From Rosistilla ulvae (GTDB lineage: Bacteria; Planctomycetota; Planctomycetia; Pirellulales; Pirellulaceae): a stretch of 64,000 nucleotides of DNA. Positions 53,101 to 61,804 of this stretch are shown piece after piece. The position numbers and the translations under genes are program-made. The stretch's first letter is position 1. Each line of letters starts with the position of its first letter. A model generated the notes under the pieces. That model was not told the origin of the DNA. It saw only the letters and a list, made by a program, of their open reading frames with translations, and searched no databases. The stretch is from the NCBI RefSeq assembly GCF_007741475.1, contig NZ_CP036261.1, positions 2,666,001 to 2,730,000 on the forward strand, written 5' to 3'.

Positions 53101-54998
53101 GGAAGACACAAGTCATCGTCTACCCGACGGAAAACCTGATCGATGTCTTGGTCTACAGCGACCGGACCGATGAATTGGACGAACTGTTGCAGCAGCTGGA
53201 CGACGATTTTGGTGCCGATTCGGTGCTCGCAAATCAGTTGAGGCTACGGATGGCGGAGAATTGGATCGAGCGTGGGGAAATCGATCGAGCCGATGTGTCG
53301 ATCCAGCAGGTGACGCAATGGTTGACGGGCCGCGATCCGCTGGAGCGTTCCGAGTTTGGGGTGGCTTATTATCTGGCGGGCTTGATGAGCATGCTGAAAC
53401 GCAGCCAGCAAGCGATCGACGTCTATGAACGCTTGGTCGTCCGGCAGTCGGAAGTGTTGGGCGCCAATCACGTCGATCGCTTGTTGACGCTGCACGATTT
53501 GGCTTTTGAATACAGCGAGTTCGGGCAGCACAAGGAGTCGGCGAAGCTGTATTCCGAAGTCGTTCGCCGCCGAACCGAGGTCTATGGTCTGGAGAGCGAT
53601 CATACGTTGCAGTCGCTGTACAACCTATCGATGGAGCAGTTTGCGCTCGCCGATCATAAGGGGACGATCGAGTCGATGAAGCTATTGGTCAAGGCGGCGG
53701 AAGCTCGCGGCGAACCGATCGTTAACCGAATGGAATTGCACACAGGGCTCGCCCACGCGTTGATGAAAACAAAGGACTACGCCGCCGCCGTGCCCCATTT
53801 CCAGGCCGGCGTCGAGGGGATGATCGAGACCTACGGCGAGGCGGACGATGACACGCTGCTGTTGATGCACCAATTGGCCTATTGCATGGACGCCGCCGCG
53901 CAGCGCGAGGAATCGATCGCGATGTATCGCCGCGTCGTCGACCGACGATCCGAGGTGCTGGGCGCAGCTCACGGTCACACGCTGATGTCGCTGGGGAACA
54001 TGGCTCAGGTCCAAGCGACTGCCGAACTGGAACAGGGAGCCGAGGAATCGATCGCTGACATGCAGCGGCGGATCGAATCGCTGGACGTCGGCGATGTGGT
54101 CGCGATCGATGCGAACTATGCGATCGCCGAGACCTATCGGAAGATGAACCGATTGGATGATGCGATCACCTTTTACCGGAAGGTTGCCGACGGACGCCGG
54201 ACGTCGCTGGGGGAAGAACACGAGCGGACGCTGTTGGCAATGCATCAGGTCGCCTACACCTGCAGCTTGGCAGGGCAATTCGACGACGCGATCGAGATTT
54301 ACGCCAAGGTCGTCGCGGGGCGCAGCAAGTCGTTGGGGCGAGCGCATCCGCACACGATGTTGTCGCTGAACAACGCGGCAAAAATTGAAATGGGACGCGG
54401 CAATCGGGCCGAGGCCGCTGCGCTCTACGAGGATATTTTGAACCGGATCGTCGAGGCCAAAGGGCTTCGACATGTCGATACTTTGATGCCGCGGATGGAG
54501 CTAGCGAATTTGAAGTATCAGTTAAAAGAGTACGCGATGGCGACGGAGCTGTATTCGCTTTCGGTCGACGTGATGCGGAAGAGCTTGGCGACGACGCCCA
54601 ACGATACGACGCGAGAAGGATTCGCCGGCGTGTTGGTGATGTTGGCCGATGCCGAAGCCCACGACGGCCAATTTCTCGCCGCGGGGAGGCACGCTCGCGA
54701 GGGGCTGGAGATGTTTGAGGTCGTCGCGCCGGAGAACTGGTTGCGCTATCGCAGCCTGAGCGTGATCGGTGGATTGCAGGCCGCCGACGGACAGCATGTC
54801 GAAGCGCAAGCAGCGCTGCAGCAGGCCTACGAGGGATTGGCCGCTAGCGAATTGCCTAGGGCCGGCATTCTGTTGAACCAAGTGCAAATCGAAACGGTCG
54901 ACCGCTTGCTCGATTCTTATACGCAAACCAATAATGCGGAGCAGGTCGCCAAGTGGAAACAGGTTAAGGAGAGCTTAACCGAGCAGCCGCAGCCATGA
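50184..54998 (+). CDS. Ser/Thr protein kinase with transmembrane helix and large TPR array
   Basis: A 1604-residue kinase-TPR protein. After a short N-terminal part of about 145 residues, the kinase core runs from about residue 150 to 430. It has a GGLGQV loop, K177 (VALKQI), H286-R287-D288 (HRDIKPDN) and DWG in place of DFG (D306). A single membrane helix (about 478-500) is followed by a coiled coil and then many TPR units of about 42 residues of the TPR_10/12 type (LGxxHPxT...LAxxYxxxGxxxEA). DWG in place of DFG is frequent in planctomycete kinases. The start has GGGAG ten bases upstream. It would sense and signal at the inner membrane; partner and targets are unknown. Confidence 0.92.
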   Translation: MSATSHRNLLVGAMAVQLRLIDVGDVAAAIGRWTEDKSQSLEDLLHAENRIDAQTKQLLTSLVDKQIELHQGSTEAALGTICPPSEPSLSTLYQSLRPIEDADVTDSLNSVSDIAAESIDPWATNFHPTTSDDSPTDAAAAASHRTRYQKLRDHAKGGLGQVYVARDEELNRQVALKQIQARFSGDQGARQRFILEAEITGGLEHPGVVPVYGLGVYEDGQPYYAMRFIRGQSMEAAIASFHQRFPKSGAPAWRDPERTLELRKLLSRVLDVCQAIAYAHSRGVLHRDIKPDNIMLGKYGETLVVDWGLAKVAGLDDVEAGAVDEPHLAPASGSDSAPTRFGSVIGTPGYMSPEQASGEIDAIGPASDVYSLGASLYCLLVGKPPFQSRDADGNPLTITQLLEKVRNGEFTAPRQIDPAIPKPLAAICIRAMAKDPENRYANPLELADELERWMADEPVTAYRESSLQRLRRWVKRHQTLAAASAAIVLVSVLGLSSFSVVLGKKNIQLAELADSLSTKNHQLDQRGQELQKSNEELRIAEAEATEKAAIATAVTEFLNDDLLAQASPARNPEPQLQVRTLFEQALESMQDRFADQPLVKAKLLHTIGIASGYLAQWSESEAALAEALRLRKEFLGPRDVETLRTEAALGRVAGSSGKYAKAHTLLTSTLQAQLSELGDEHPDVFETQDSLAGLYSLLGEFDKAHQLNEQSIVGYTKSIGPDAAETLDCLITKVGLLADAGRFADALQLSNDVHTRAAAALGPLHFTTYDALLSRAQQLYSLGRHDEASNVYTTFMEELVKTQGESHPYVAIVRNDLALIDSDHGDPVQGLATLRELARASIEKLGPAHRESIMSQFNVGTALNALGRYEESLPVFETVLQAANDSLGPVSPSALQTRLLLAEVHWELGDHASAQSLLEEVIALAKTPMQAEAKVVLDSKTLLAAIYGAAERYDEARELLMAVRTGYTNLGLGKTQVIVYPTENLIDVLVYSDRTDELDELLQQLDDDFGADSVLANQLRLRMAENWIERGEIDRADVSIQQVTQWLTGRDPLERSEFGVAYYLAGLMSMLKRSQQAIDVYERLVVRQSEVLGANHVDRLLTLHDLAFEYSEFGQHKESAKLYSEVVRRRTEVYGLESDHTLQSLYNLSMEQFALADHKGTIESMKLLVKAAEARGEPIVNRMELHTGLAHALMKTKDYAAAVPHFQAGVEGMIETYGEADDDTLLLMHQLAYCMDAAAQREESIAMYRRVVDRRSEVLGAAHGHTLMSLGNMAQVQATAELEQGAEESIADMQRRIESLDVGDVVAIDANYAIAETYRKMNRLDDAITFYRKVADGRRTSLGEEHERTLLAMHQVAYTCSLAGQFDDAIEIYAKVVAGRSKSLGRAHPHTMLSLNNAAKIEMGRGNRAEAAALYEDILNRIVEAKGLRHVDTLMPRMELANLKYQLKEYAMATELYSLSVDVMRKSLATTPNDTTREGFAGVLVMLADAEAHDGQFLAAGRHAREGLEMFEVVAPENWLRYRSLSVIGGLQAADGQHVEAQAALQQAYEGLAASELPRAGILLNQVQIETVDRLLDSYTQTNNAEQVAKWKQVKESLTEQPQP

Positions 54999-55055
54999 CC
55001 GCGCCGGGCGTGTCGAGGCAGGCGGATTTGCTGTCAGAAACCAGCGGCGTCCGCA

Positions 55056-56483
55056 GTGCCTTTGGATTGCGAAGTGGTGTCGGATTCCGACCTTAGCTTG
55101 TTGGGCCGTGCTTCGCCGGTCATTGCGGAAGGGGTTTGCGACATTCAACCAAACGAGTTGCTCGCTTTGACAACGTCCATTCACACGCCAGCGCTTCGCG
55201 TCCCGCAGGGATTTTTCTACGGCTACTTGATGGTTCCTGTCGCCTCATTGGCTCAGATCTGCACCGCGCCGGGACAAACCTTTGCGATTTCTGCATTTAT
55301 TCCAGCGATCCGCGACTCGTTGCAATTGAGCGAAATTTCGCTCACCTCCGCCTATATGATCGGCACCTTGCTGGCTGCGTTTCCGTTGATGTTGGTCGGC
55401 CCGATCGCCGACAGGATCGGCAACCGAGCGACGATCACCGGGATCGTGTTGCTGTTGGCCGGGGCTTGCTTCTTCGCTTCGTTTGTCAATTCCTTTGTGA
55501 CCCTGCTGCTCGCCTTCTTGGCCCTCCGGTTTCTGGGCCAAGGTTCCTTGTCCTTGCTCAGCAGCAACACCACGTCGATGTGGTTCCGCACCAAGCTGGG
55601 CCGCGTTTCGGCGATCATGAGTATCGGCATGGCGGGCGCCTTCGCCGTCATTCCAGGCTGGTTGTTGGCCAGCATCGAGAGCTATGGCTGGCGAGAGACC
55701 TATCGCGGCTTGGGGCTGGTCGTGGCGGGGATCATGTTGCCGCTGCTGGCGATTGTCTATCGCAATCGCCCCGAGGACGTAGGCCAACATTTGGATGGCA
55801 ACCGCCCCGACGAACCGCTTCCTCACGCCGAGGGCTCTCGCGCCACCGGATCCCAGCGGACCGTCGCGATCGAAGAGCGTTCGCTGTCGCTGCGCGATGC
55901 GATGCGGCAGCCGACGTTTTGGATCCTGATGACGATCATGTCCGCGTGGGCGATGATCGGCACCGGCCTCGTCTTTTATCTGTTTGCGATCGGCGAAGCT
56001 CGCGGGATCGATAAAGACGCCACCGCCGCGGTCTTCAAAACGTTTGCGTTGAGCATGTTGGCGATGCAATTCAGCGGCGGCTTCTTGGCTGATCGGTTTG
56101 CGTTACACCATTTGTTGTTCGCCGGAGTGGGACTGTTGAGCTTGGGGACGCTGACGTTGTTCTTCGCCCAAACATCGCCTCAATTGCATCTCTTCGGGCT
56201 GTTGTTTGGTGCCGGGCAAGGAATCACCGTAGCGGTCAACGCGACGGTCTGGGTACGTTATTACGGGCGTGCTCATCTGGGAAAGATTCGCGGGACGTCT
56301 TGGAGCGCGTCGGTCGCCGGCAGCGGCGCCGGACCGTTTCTGTTGGGCTGGGCCAAGGATCACTCGGGGCACTTCGAGCCCGCGATCATCGCCTTTTTAT
56401 GTATTCTCATTCCGCTGGTGCTGTTGGCGTTGTGGGTCCGTCCTCCGGCGCGACCCGATGTTTTGGCACCCGCCGCCTCGTGA
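55056..56483 (+). CDS. Major facilitator superfamily transporter
   Basis: A 475-residue inner-membrane protein with about twelve hydrophobic segments in two halves. The MFS loop 2-3 motif is in GPIADRIGNRAT, and the second-half counterpart is GFLADRFALHH. The shape resembles OFA/oxalate-formate or monocarboxylate-type MFS carriers. The substrate is unknown. The start is uncertain: GTG at 55056 yields about 50 polar residues before the first helix, a TTG at 55167 is a plausible alternative, and there is no ATG before the first helix. It is downstream of the kinase-TPR gene by 57 bp. Confidence 0.85.
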   Translation: MPLDCEVVSDSDLSLLGRASPVIAEGVCDIQPNELLALTTSIHTPALRVPQGFFYGYLMVPVASLAQICTAPGQTFAISAFIPAIRDSLQLSEISLTSAYMIGTLLAAFPLMLVGPIADRIGNRATITGIVLLLAGACFFASFVNSFVTLLLAFLALRFLGQGSLSLLSSNTTSMWFRTKLGRVSAIMSIGMAGAFAVIPGWLLASIESYGWRETYRGLGLVVAGIMLPLLAIVYRNRPEDVGQHLDGNRPDEPLPHAEGSRATGSQRTVAIEERSLSLRDAMRQPTFWILMTIMSAWAMIGTGLVFYLFAIGEARGIDKDATAAVFKTFALSMLAMQFSGGFLADRFALHHLLFAGVGLLSLGTLTLFFAQTSPQLHLFGLLFGAGQGITVAVNATVWVRYYGRAHLGKIRGTSWSASVAGSGAGPFLLGWAKDHSGHFEPAIIAFLCILIPLVLLALWVRPPARPDVLAPAAS

Positions 56484-56505
56484 CTTCCTTTCGATTGCAA
56501 GACCG

Positions 56506-57429
56506 ATGATTGACGACTTAAACCTGCAGTTTGGTATCGATAAAAAAATCGCCTTCACCTTGGGCAACGGCGATCTCCCCAAAGCGATCCTGTTGGCCGA
56601 AGACGCAACCGCCGAGATCTATCTGCACGGCGCACATGTCACTTCGTTCCATCGACATGGTTGGGGCGAGATGTTGTGGATGAGCGACGAATCCAACTTT
56701 CGGACCGATCGTCCGATCCGCGGAGGCGTGCCGATCTGCTGGCCTTGGTTTGGACAGCCACAACCCGAATTGCCTCAGCACGGCTTTGCCCGCACGTCGC
56801 AGTGGGAAGTTATCGAGACGAAGACACACGCCGATCCCAGCTTGGAGATCGCGTTGCGTTTGACCGACAGCGAGGCGACGCGGCAGTTGTGGCCGCACCC
56901 GTTTGAACTGACGATGCGAGTGATCGTTGGTCGCGATCTGACGATGCAATTGAGCTGTCTGAACACCGGCGAGGAACCGCTGGATGCCGAGGCGGCGCTG
57001 CACACCTATTTCCACGTTCAAGATATCGATGCGGTGCGAGTCGCGGGACTCGAGGGCCGAAGCTACATCGACAAGCTCGATGCGATGCAGGTCAAACCGC
57101 AGGCGGGCGAACTGACGATCGATCGCGAGGTCGACCGAATCTATCTCGAAACGCCCGACGCGGTCACGATCCACGACGGAGCCGAGCGACGGATCGAGAT
57201 CCAAAAATCGGGCAGCCTGTCGACGGTGGTTTGGAATCCGTGGATCGATAAATCGGCGGCGATGGCTGATTTTCCCAACGACGGCTACCGGACGATGGTC
57301 TGTGTCGAAACGACCAACGCGGCCGACGACGTCCGCACGATCCAACCGGGCGAAGTCCATACGATCACGCAATCGTGCCGCTGTGAACCGGCAACTGGCC
57401 CCGCCGATCCTGCGGAAGCTATATTGTAG
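56506..57429 (+). CDS. D-hexose-6-phosphate mutarotase-like (aldose 1-epimerase family)
   Basis: A 307-residue beta-sandwich epimerase related to YeaD. Landmarks are YLHGAHVTSF, the signature RGGVPICWPWFG, QHGFARTSQW with the catalytic-type histidine, the H-T-Y-F-H at LHTYFHVQDI and the late glutamate in VCVETTNA. It interconverts anomers of phosphorylated hexoses such as glucose-6-phosphate or galactose-6-phosphate. The start at 56506 gives a typical N-terminus; the open frame upstream overlaps the MFS gene. It probably shares a transcript with the MFS transporter. Confidence 0.88.
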   Translation: MIDDLNLQFGIDKKIAFTLGNGDLPKAILLAEDATAEIYLHGAHVTSFHRHGWGEMLWMSDESNFRTDRPIRGGVPICWPWFGQPQPELPQHGFARTSQWEVIETKTHADPSLEIALRLTDSEATRQLWPHPFELTMRVIVGRDLTMQLSCLNTGEEPLDAEAALHTYFHVQDIDAVRVAGLEGRSYIDKLDAMQVKPQAGELTIDREVDRIYLETPDAVTIHDGAERRIEIQKSGSLSTVVWNPWIDKSAAMADFPNDGYRTMVCVETTNAADDVRTIQPGEVHTITQSCRCEPATGPADPAEAIL

Positions 57430-57476
57430 GTCCCCATTTTCGATTGCCCCTTGAAACACTTCACGGACTTCCTTCG

Positions 57477-58187
57477 ATGCGATATTCCCCTCTCCGCTCG
57501 GTCGCTTCGCTGCCACGACTCGCTCTGTTCGCTTGTATCTTCAGCCTATCGGCCGCGCTGACGGTTGCCGACGAATCGCCCAACAGCGATTGGATCGATC
57601 TGAAATTGCAGCGTGATACGGTTTGGGAGCCCTGCAATTTTGGAGGCGATGGAGAGGTCGAGTTCTCCGAAAACCAGGCGGTCCTCGAGATGGGCGATCC
57701 GCTGACTGGGATCCGATTGGTCAAAGAGTTTCCCAAAGATGGCTACGAGATCCAGTTTGAAGCTTCGCGTTTGGAAGGCTTTGACTTTTTTGTCGGCCTG
57801 ACTTTTCCCGTCGCCGAATCGCACTGCAGCTTGATCCTGGGCGGTTGGTCGGGAGCCGTGATCGGACTCTCGAACATCAACGGCGCCGACGCTTCGAACA
57901 ACCCCACGACGCGCGAGGGGGATTTTGACAACAATCGTTGGTACCGTGTCCGCGTTCGAGTCGCCCCCGATCGGATCACAGCTTGGGTCGACGACAAGCA
58001 GTGGGTCGATCAGACGCGGCAGGGTGTTGAGTTTGGGATTCGGGGGGAGATGGATCCGTCGACGCCGGTGGGGATCGCGACCTATCAATGCAAAGTCGCT
58101 TACCGAAAGATTCAATATCGACGGCTGAACTCAGGCGAAGTAAAACCCTCCAACAAACCACAGCCGACCGATTCGAAGAGCAAGTAG
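57477..58187 (+). CDS. Secreted LamG/DUF1080-like protein
   Basis: A 236-residue exported protein. Signal peptide residues 1-32 end near TVADES. The mature domain follows the DUF1080 (3-keto-disaccharide hydrolase) beta-sandwich pattern: [55 protein letters not shown] and WVDQTRQG. A polar tail ([12 protein letters not shown]) closes it. Proteins of this kind abound in planctomycetes. Whether it binds or cleaves sugar is unknown. The start at 57477 opens the signal peptide. It is followed after two bases by tadA. Confidence 0.75.
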   Translation: MRYSPLRSVASLPRLALFACIFSLSAALTVADESPNSDWIDLKLQRDTVWEPCNFGGDGEVEFSENQAVLEMGDPLTGIRLVKEFPKDGYEIQFEASRLEGFDFFVGLTFPVAESHCSLILGGWSGAVIGLSNINGADASNNPTTREGDFDNNRWYRVRVRVAPDRITAWVDDKQWVDQTRQGVEFGIRGEMDPSTPVGIATYQCKVAYRKIQYRRLNSGEVKPSNKPQPTDSKSK

Positions 58188-58189
58188 GA

Positions 58190-58666
58190 ATGAACGACCC
58201 CGAATTTGATGAGCATTGGATGGGGCGAGCCTTGGAGCTTGCTTATGCCGCCGCAACCGCCGACGAAGTGCCGGTCGGCGCGGTGATCCTGAACGAAAAG
58301 CGGCAAGTGATCGCCGCTGCGCACAACCAACGCGAACAACTGCACGATCCGACGGCGCATGCGGAGATGATCGCGATCACTCAAGCCGCCGAAGCGATCG
58401 GCGATTGGCGACTGGAGGGTTGCACGCTGTACGTGACGCTGGAACCGTGTCCAATGTGTGCCGGTGCGATCTTGCAAGCTCGCGTGCCACGGGTGGTCTA
58501 CGGTGCCGACGATCCCAAGGCCGGCGCGGTCCGCAGTCTGTATGAACTGCTTTCCGACGATCGATTGAATCACCAATGTGCGGTCACCTCCGGCGTGCTT
58601 AGCTCGCGTTGTTCGGGAGCGTTGACCGATTTTTTTGCCGCGAAACGGGCGATGGGGAAGAAGTAG
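58190..58666 (+). CDS. tadA: tRNA-specific adenosine deaminase
   Basis: A 158-residue deaminase that converts the wobble adenosine of tRNA-Arg(ACG) to inosine. The zinc ligands and proton shuttle are H57-A-E59 and C87/C90 in the PCPMC motif. Other family marks are DEVPVGAVI and [10 protein letters not shown]. Length matches TadA. The ATG lies two bases after the stop of the LamG-like gene, so translation is coupled. The aspartoacylase-type gene follows 9 bp later. Confidence 0.95.
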   Translation: MNDPEFDEHWMGRALELAYAAATADEVPVGAVILNEKRQVIAAAHNQREQLHDPTAHAEMIAITQAAEAIGDWRLEGCTLYVTLEPCPMCAGAILQARVPRVVYGADDPKAGAVRSLYELLSDDRLNHQCAVTSGVLSSRCSGALTDFFAAKRAMGKK

Positions 58667-58675
58667 GAAACGAAC

Positions 58676-59698
58676 TTGAGCAACGAGTTACAAAAGCTGG
58701 ACATCGGTCGTTGGGGTGATCAGGTCATCGGTCTGGGGGAAGATGCCGACGTGCATCTGACGATCAGCGAGAGCTACAGCAGTAGCATGATCCAGGTGCC
58801 GATCCATGTTCGCCGCGCCAAAGCGGAAGGCCCCGTGGTTTTTGTCACCGCCGCGATCCATGGCGATGAACTCAACGGCACCGGTGCGATCCGCGAACTG
58901 ATCCAAGAGGAATTGGAACTGACGCGCGGGTCGTTGATCCTGGTGCCGGTGCTGAACCTGCTGGCTTTCGACCGGCACACCCGCTACACCCCCGATCGCC
59001 GCGATCTGAACCGCTCGTTTCCCGGATCGGCTAGCGGCAACATGGCCAGCCGAATGGCGCGGACACTGTTCGATCAGATCGTTGGCCGCGCCGACTTTGG
59101 CATCGACCTGCACACCGCCGCGATCCGCCGCACCAATTATCCGAACGTCCGCGGCGATCTATCCAACCCGGCCGTGCGGCGGATCGCCACCGCGTTTGGA
59201 TCGGAGATCGTGCTCAATGGCCAGGGACCCGGCGGCGCCTTGCGCCGCGAAGCGTGCCAGGTCGGTTGTCCGACGATCATTATGGAAGGGGGCGAGATCT
59301 GGAAAGTCGAACCCGATGTCGTCGCCAACGCGGCGCGTGGTGTTCGCAACGTTTTGCGCGATCTGGAAATGTTGGGCGGTCCGCCCGAACAGGCTCCCTA
59401 CCAAGTGATCGTCGAGACTTCGAAATGGGTGCGAGCCGAGAAGGGTGGCTTTTTGCAGTTTCACGTTCAGCCGGGAGAGGTCATCGTCAAAGGTCAGCCC
59501 GTGGCGACTAACACCAACCTGCTGGGCCGCGAACGCTGCATCCTGGAAGCTCCGTTCGACGCCGTCGTGATCGGGATGACAACGCTGCCCGCGGGCAGCC
59601 CCGGCGAACCGGTCTGCCATCTGGGAATGTTGCCCGAGGGCTTCGATCCCGAGACGCTGCATCAGCTGAGAGGCGGGACGCAACGCGAGGCGACTTAA
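58676..59698 (+). CDS. Succinylglutamate desuccinylase/aspartoacylase-family zinc hydrolase
   Basis: A 340-residue M14-like amidohydrolase. The zinc set is H62/E65 in AAIHGDELNG and a histidine in DLHTAA, with DRRDLNRSFPG and a catalytic-type glutamate in MEGGE. The C-terminal beta domain (KGGFLQFHVQPGEVIVKGQPV) is a lipoyl-like fold typical of these proteins. It hydrolyses an N-acyl amino acid or related amide; the substrate is unknown. The start is TTG at 58676, preceded by AGGAAACGA; no ATG exists before the first conserved strand. It ends the operon with tadA. Confidence 0.88.
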   Translation: MSNELQKLDIGRWGDQVIGLGEDADVHLTISESYSSSMIQVPIHVRRAKAEGPVVFVTAAIHGDELNGTGAIRELIQEELELTRGSLILVPVLNLLAFDRHTRYTPDRRDLNRSFPGSASGNMASRMARTLFDQIVGRADFGIDLHTAAIRRTNYPNVRGDLSNPAVRRIATAFGSEIVLNGQGPGGALRREACQVGCPTIIMEGGEIWKVEPDVVANAARGVRNVLRDLEMLGGPPEQAPYQVIVETSKWVRAEKGGFLQFHVQPGEVIVKGQPVATNTNLLGRERCILEAPFDAVVIGMTTLPAGSPGEPVCHLGMLPEGFDPETLHQLRGGTQREAT

Positions 59699-59750
59699 GA
59701 AGCAGCAGTTGCCGCTTGCCGCTGTTAAAAAAGACGTGTTCCCATATGTC

Positions 59751-59790
59751 CTGCTCTCCCAGCCCCCGACGTGGCGCACTGGGAGAGCAG
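59751..59790. terminator. Strong hairpin between convergent genes
   Basis: CTGCTCTCCCAG (59751-59762) and CTGGGAGAGCAG (59779-59790) pair perfectly over 12 bp with a 16-nt loop. A short TTT follows for the plus-strand gene. It separates the hydrolase from the convergent outer-membrane-like gene. Confidence 0.75.
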
Positions 59791-59810
59791 TTTAGTGGTG
59801 CATCGTCAGA

Positions 59811-61505
59811 TTAGAAGTAGCGGTTCCAAATGGCCCGCAACTGGCCGTCGAACATCTTGTCGGAACTGTCGCCGATCGGCACGGTGTAGCCGATCGAAAT
59901 CGCTTCGTTGGGACAGACTTCAAACGTGCTGCCGAAGACCATGTTCAGGTTCGATTGGTAGTCGGCGTTGGGAGTTCCCAATACGAACACGCCATCGGTC
60001 AACGAGCTGCTGCGCTGCAGTTGCCGTTCATAGTGCATTTCGATCGTTGGGATAATCGCGTCGAAGATCGCATCCTTCTTCTCGCCGCGGCGGCGCAAAA
60101 AGTACCCGAATCCGCCATCGGTATACAACCGCGTCGTGTCGCGCAGCCGGCTCTCAAGGCCACCGTTGGTGACTACGTGGTTCCCGGTGGTATCGATATC
60201 GACCTGAATGAAACCTTGGTAGAACAACCGCTCGGTCAGATTGGCGATACTGGCGAGATAGGGCATCAAGTGAACCGCTTGGTTTTCAACCACCACTGCG
60301 GTTGAACCGTCGGCCAATTTGATCGTCAGGTCGTTTGTCGACGGCAGCGTTACCGACACGCCTCCCGAAACAACCCAGTCGGTCGATTGAAGCAGGATCT
60401 GTTTGTACGCCAAGAACAGATCGCCGACTTCGATATTTCCCGATGCGGTCTGTCCAAAGGCGCGTATGTCGGAAGAGAGTGTCGATGCGTAGGGGACTCG
60501 GAATTCGAACGAGGCACGCTGGTTGGTCCCCATCGCGTATTCGAATCCGGGAGTAAATCGGCTGACCGCGACGCCGGAATTGTTCAATGGAACGCTATCC
60601 ATGTAGTCGTAATTAAAGAAGACGCGAGTCCGGGGCAACGGACTGTTGTTCGTTGCGATCTTCGACCGCCCGACAACGGCCGCACCGGCATTGGCTGCAT
60701 CGGGGATGACGATATTGAACGTCTGTTGGCCATTGACGGCGATGTCCCAAAGTTCACCGTTGACGATCATGCCGCCATTCTGATCGGTTGCCGTGGCATT
60801 CAGGAAGACGGTGTTCGCCGGCAGGCCCAGGTTTGTCCCGCCGATGCTCTCTTCGACTTCGAACGTATAGCGGCCATCCCCACCCAATGTTCCACGTCCT
60901 ACCGAGACGAAATCGGGATTGGCGACGTTGCCCGCGACGTCAAACAGCAGCGAGCTGTCGGCTTGATCGACTGGAATCACACCGTTTCCTGTCGCTACCA
61001 TCGGTGTGCCACGGACGGTTTGCGTTCCTTGCAGGTTCATTCTTCCCGAACCACCAAAACCGCCGCCGATCATCACAGGAGCTTGACGAATGTTCAAGGC
61101 AGGGACCGGGCCGCAAGAGTTGAGGCAGGAGAGATTGCTGAATGCATTGAGCAGCGATTCGCATCGGCTGGGCGAATGCTGGGGACAGCAGTTGCCGGCA
61201 TTGCCGCGATGCATCGGTTGCTCATGATACGACGGGGCGGCGTATCCAGGCGTTTGCTGGTAGGAGACGCTTGCAACATCGGGACCATCGCCGGTTGGCG
61301 GTTCGGGCAACGGTTGGCCACAACCGCTGCAGCCCCGTGGGCCGCCGACATAATTTTCGTTGACCTGACCACATGTGCAGGTGACCTGCTCCGACAGCAC
61401 GTATGCGATCGGAGACGGTCCTGGACCGGTAGCGGCAATCTGCGCCTGGAGTCCCGACGCCGTTGCCAATACCACGATGAAACCGAAAAGGCCCGCCCGA
61501 ACCAT
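59811..61505 (-). CDS. Outer-membrane-like protein with cysteine-rich N-terminus
   Basis: A 564-residue exported protein. The signal peptide covers about residues 1-22 (GLQAQ). The mature N-terminal region has CTCG and CSGCGQ and several further cysteines (NCCPQH, SCLNSC). From about residue 280 the sequence shows alternating beta strands with aromatic girdles (RVFFNYDYMDSV, GFEYAMGTNQRASFEFRVPY, WVVSGGVSVTLP). It ends in a terminal Phe (AIWNRYF), as outer-membrane barrels do. I assign no transport function. I chose the ATG at 61505, which opens the signal peptide. Confidence 0.72.
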   Translation of the reverse strand: MVRAGLFGFIVVLATASGLQAQIAATGPGPSPIAYVLSEQVTCTCGQVNENYVGGPRGCSGCGQPLPEPPTGDGPDVASVSYQQTPGYAAPSYHEQPMHRGNAGNCCPQHSPSRCESLLNAFSNLSCLNSCGPVPALNIRQAPVMIGGGFGGSGRMNLQGTQTVRGTPMVATGNGVIPVDQADSSLLFDVAGNVANPDFVSVGRGTLGGDGRYTFEVEESIGGTNLGLPANTVFLNATATDQNGGMIVNGELWDIAVNGQQTFNIVIPDAANAGAAVVGRSKIATNNSPLPRTRVFFNYDYMDSVPLNNSGVAVSRFTPGFEYAMGTNQRASFEFRVPYASTLSSDIRAFGQTASGNIEVGDLFLAYKQILLQSTDWVVSGGVSVTLPSTNDLTIKLADGSTAVVVENQAVHLMPYLASIANLTERLFYQGFIQVDIDTTGNHVVTNGGLESRLRDTTRLYTDGGFGYFLRRRGEKKDAIFDAIIPTIEMHYERQLQRSSSLTDGVFVLGTPNADYQSNLNMVFGSTFEVCPNEAISIGYTVPIGDSSDKMFDGQLRAIWNRYF

Positions 61506-61804
61506 AATGTCACCCCTGCTATTCCTGCCTAAGTCCATTGCCGACGGCGGATTTTCAGCCGACCCGTCTTTTAGCTGTGTTCACTGCATCGTCCAAAGGG
61601 GTGGTTGCGATAAAACAAATATCCGTTACTAGCGCTGGTATTGGTAAAAAAGGTAAGACCGCGACGACCTGCCAATGCGGAACGATCGGTAAGCTTGACC
61701 ATTCTCGATTGCATTGTGGTCTCCCAGATAGCGTGCCGATGTCGATAACGCTTAAGATTTAAGGCATACCCGGCTGATCCGCCAGGTTCCTCCACAGCAA
61801 AGCC
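61506..61804. other. 299-bp divergent intergenic region
   Basis: Lies between the outer-membrane-like gene and the kinase-Hsp70 gene. It is AT-richer near 61610-61660 and 61740-61765. No gene, operator or RNA is recognised. Confidence 0.4.
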
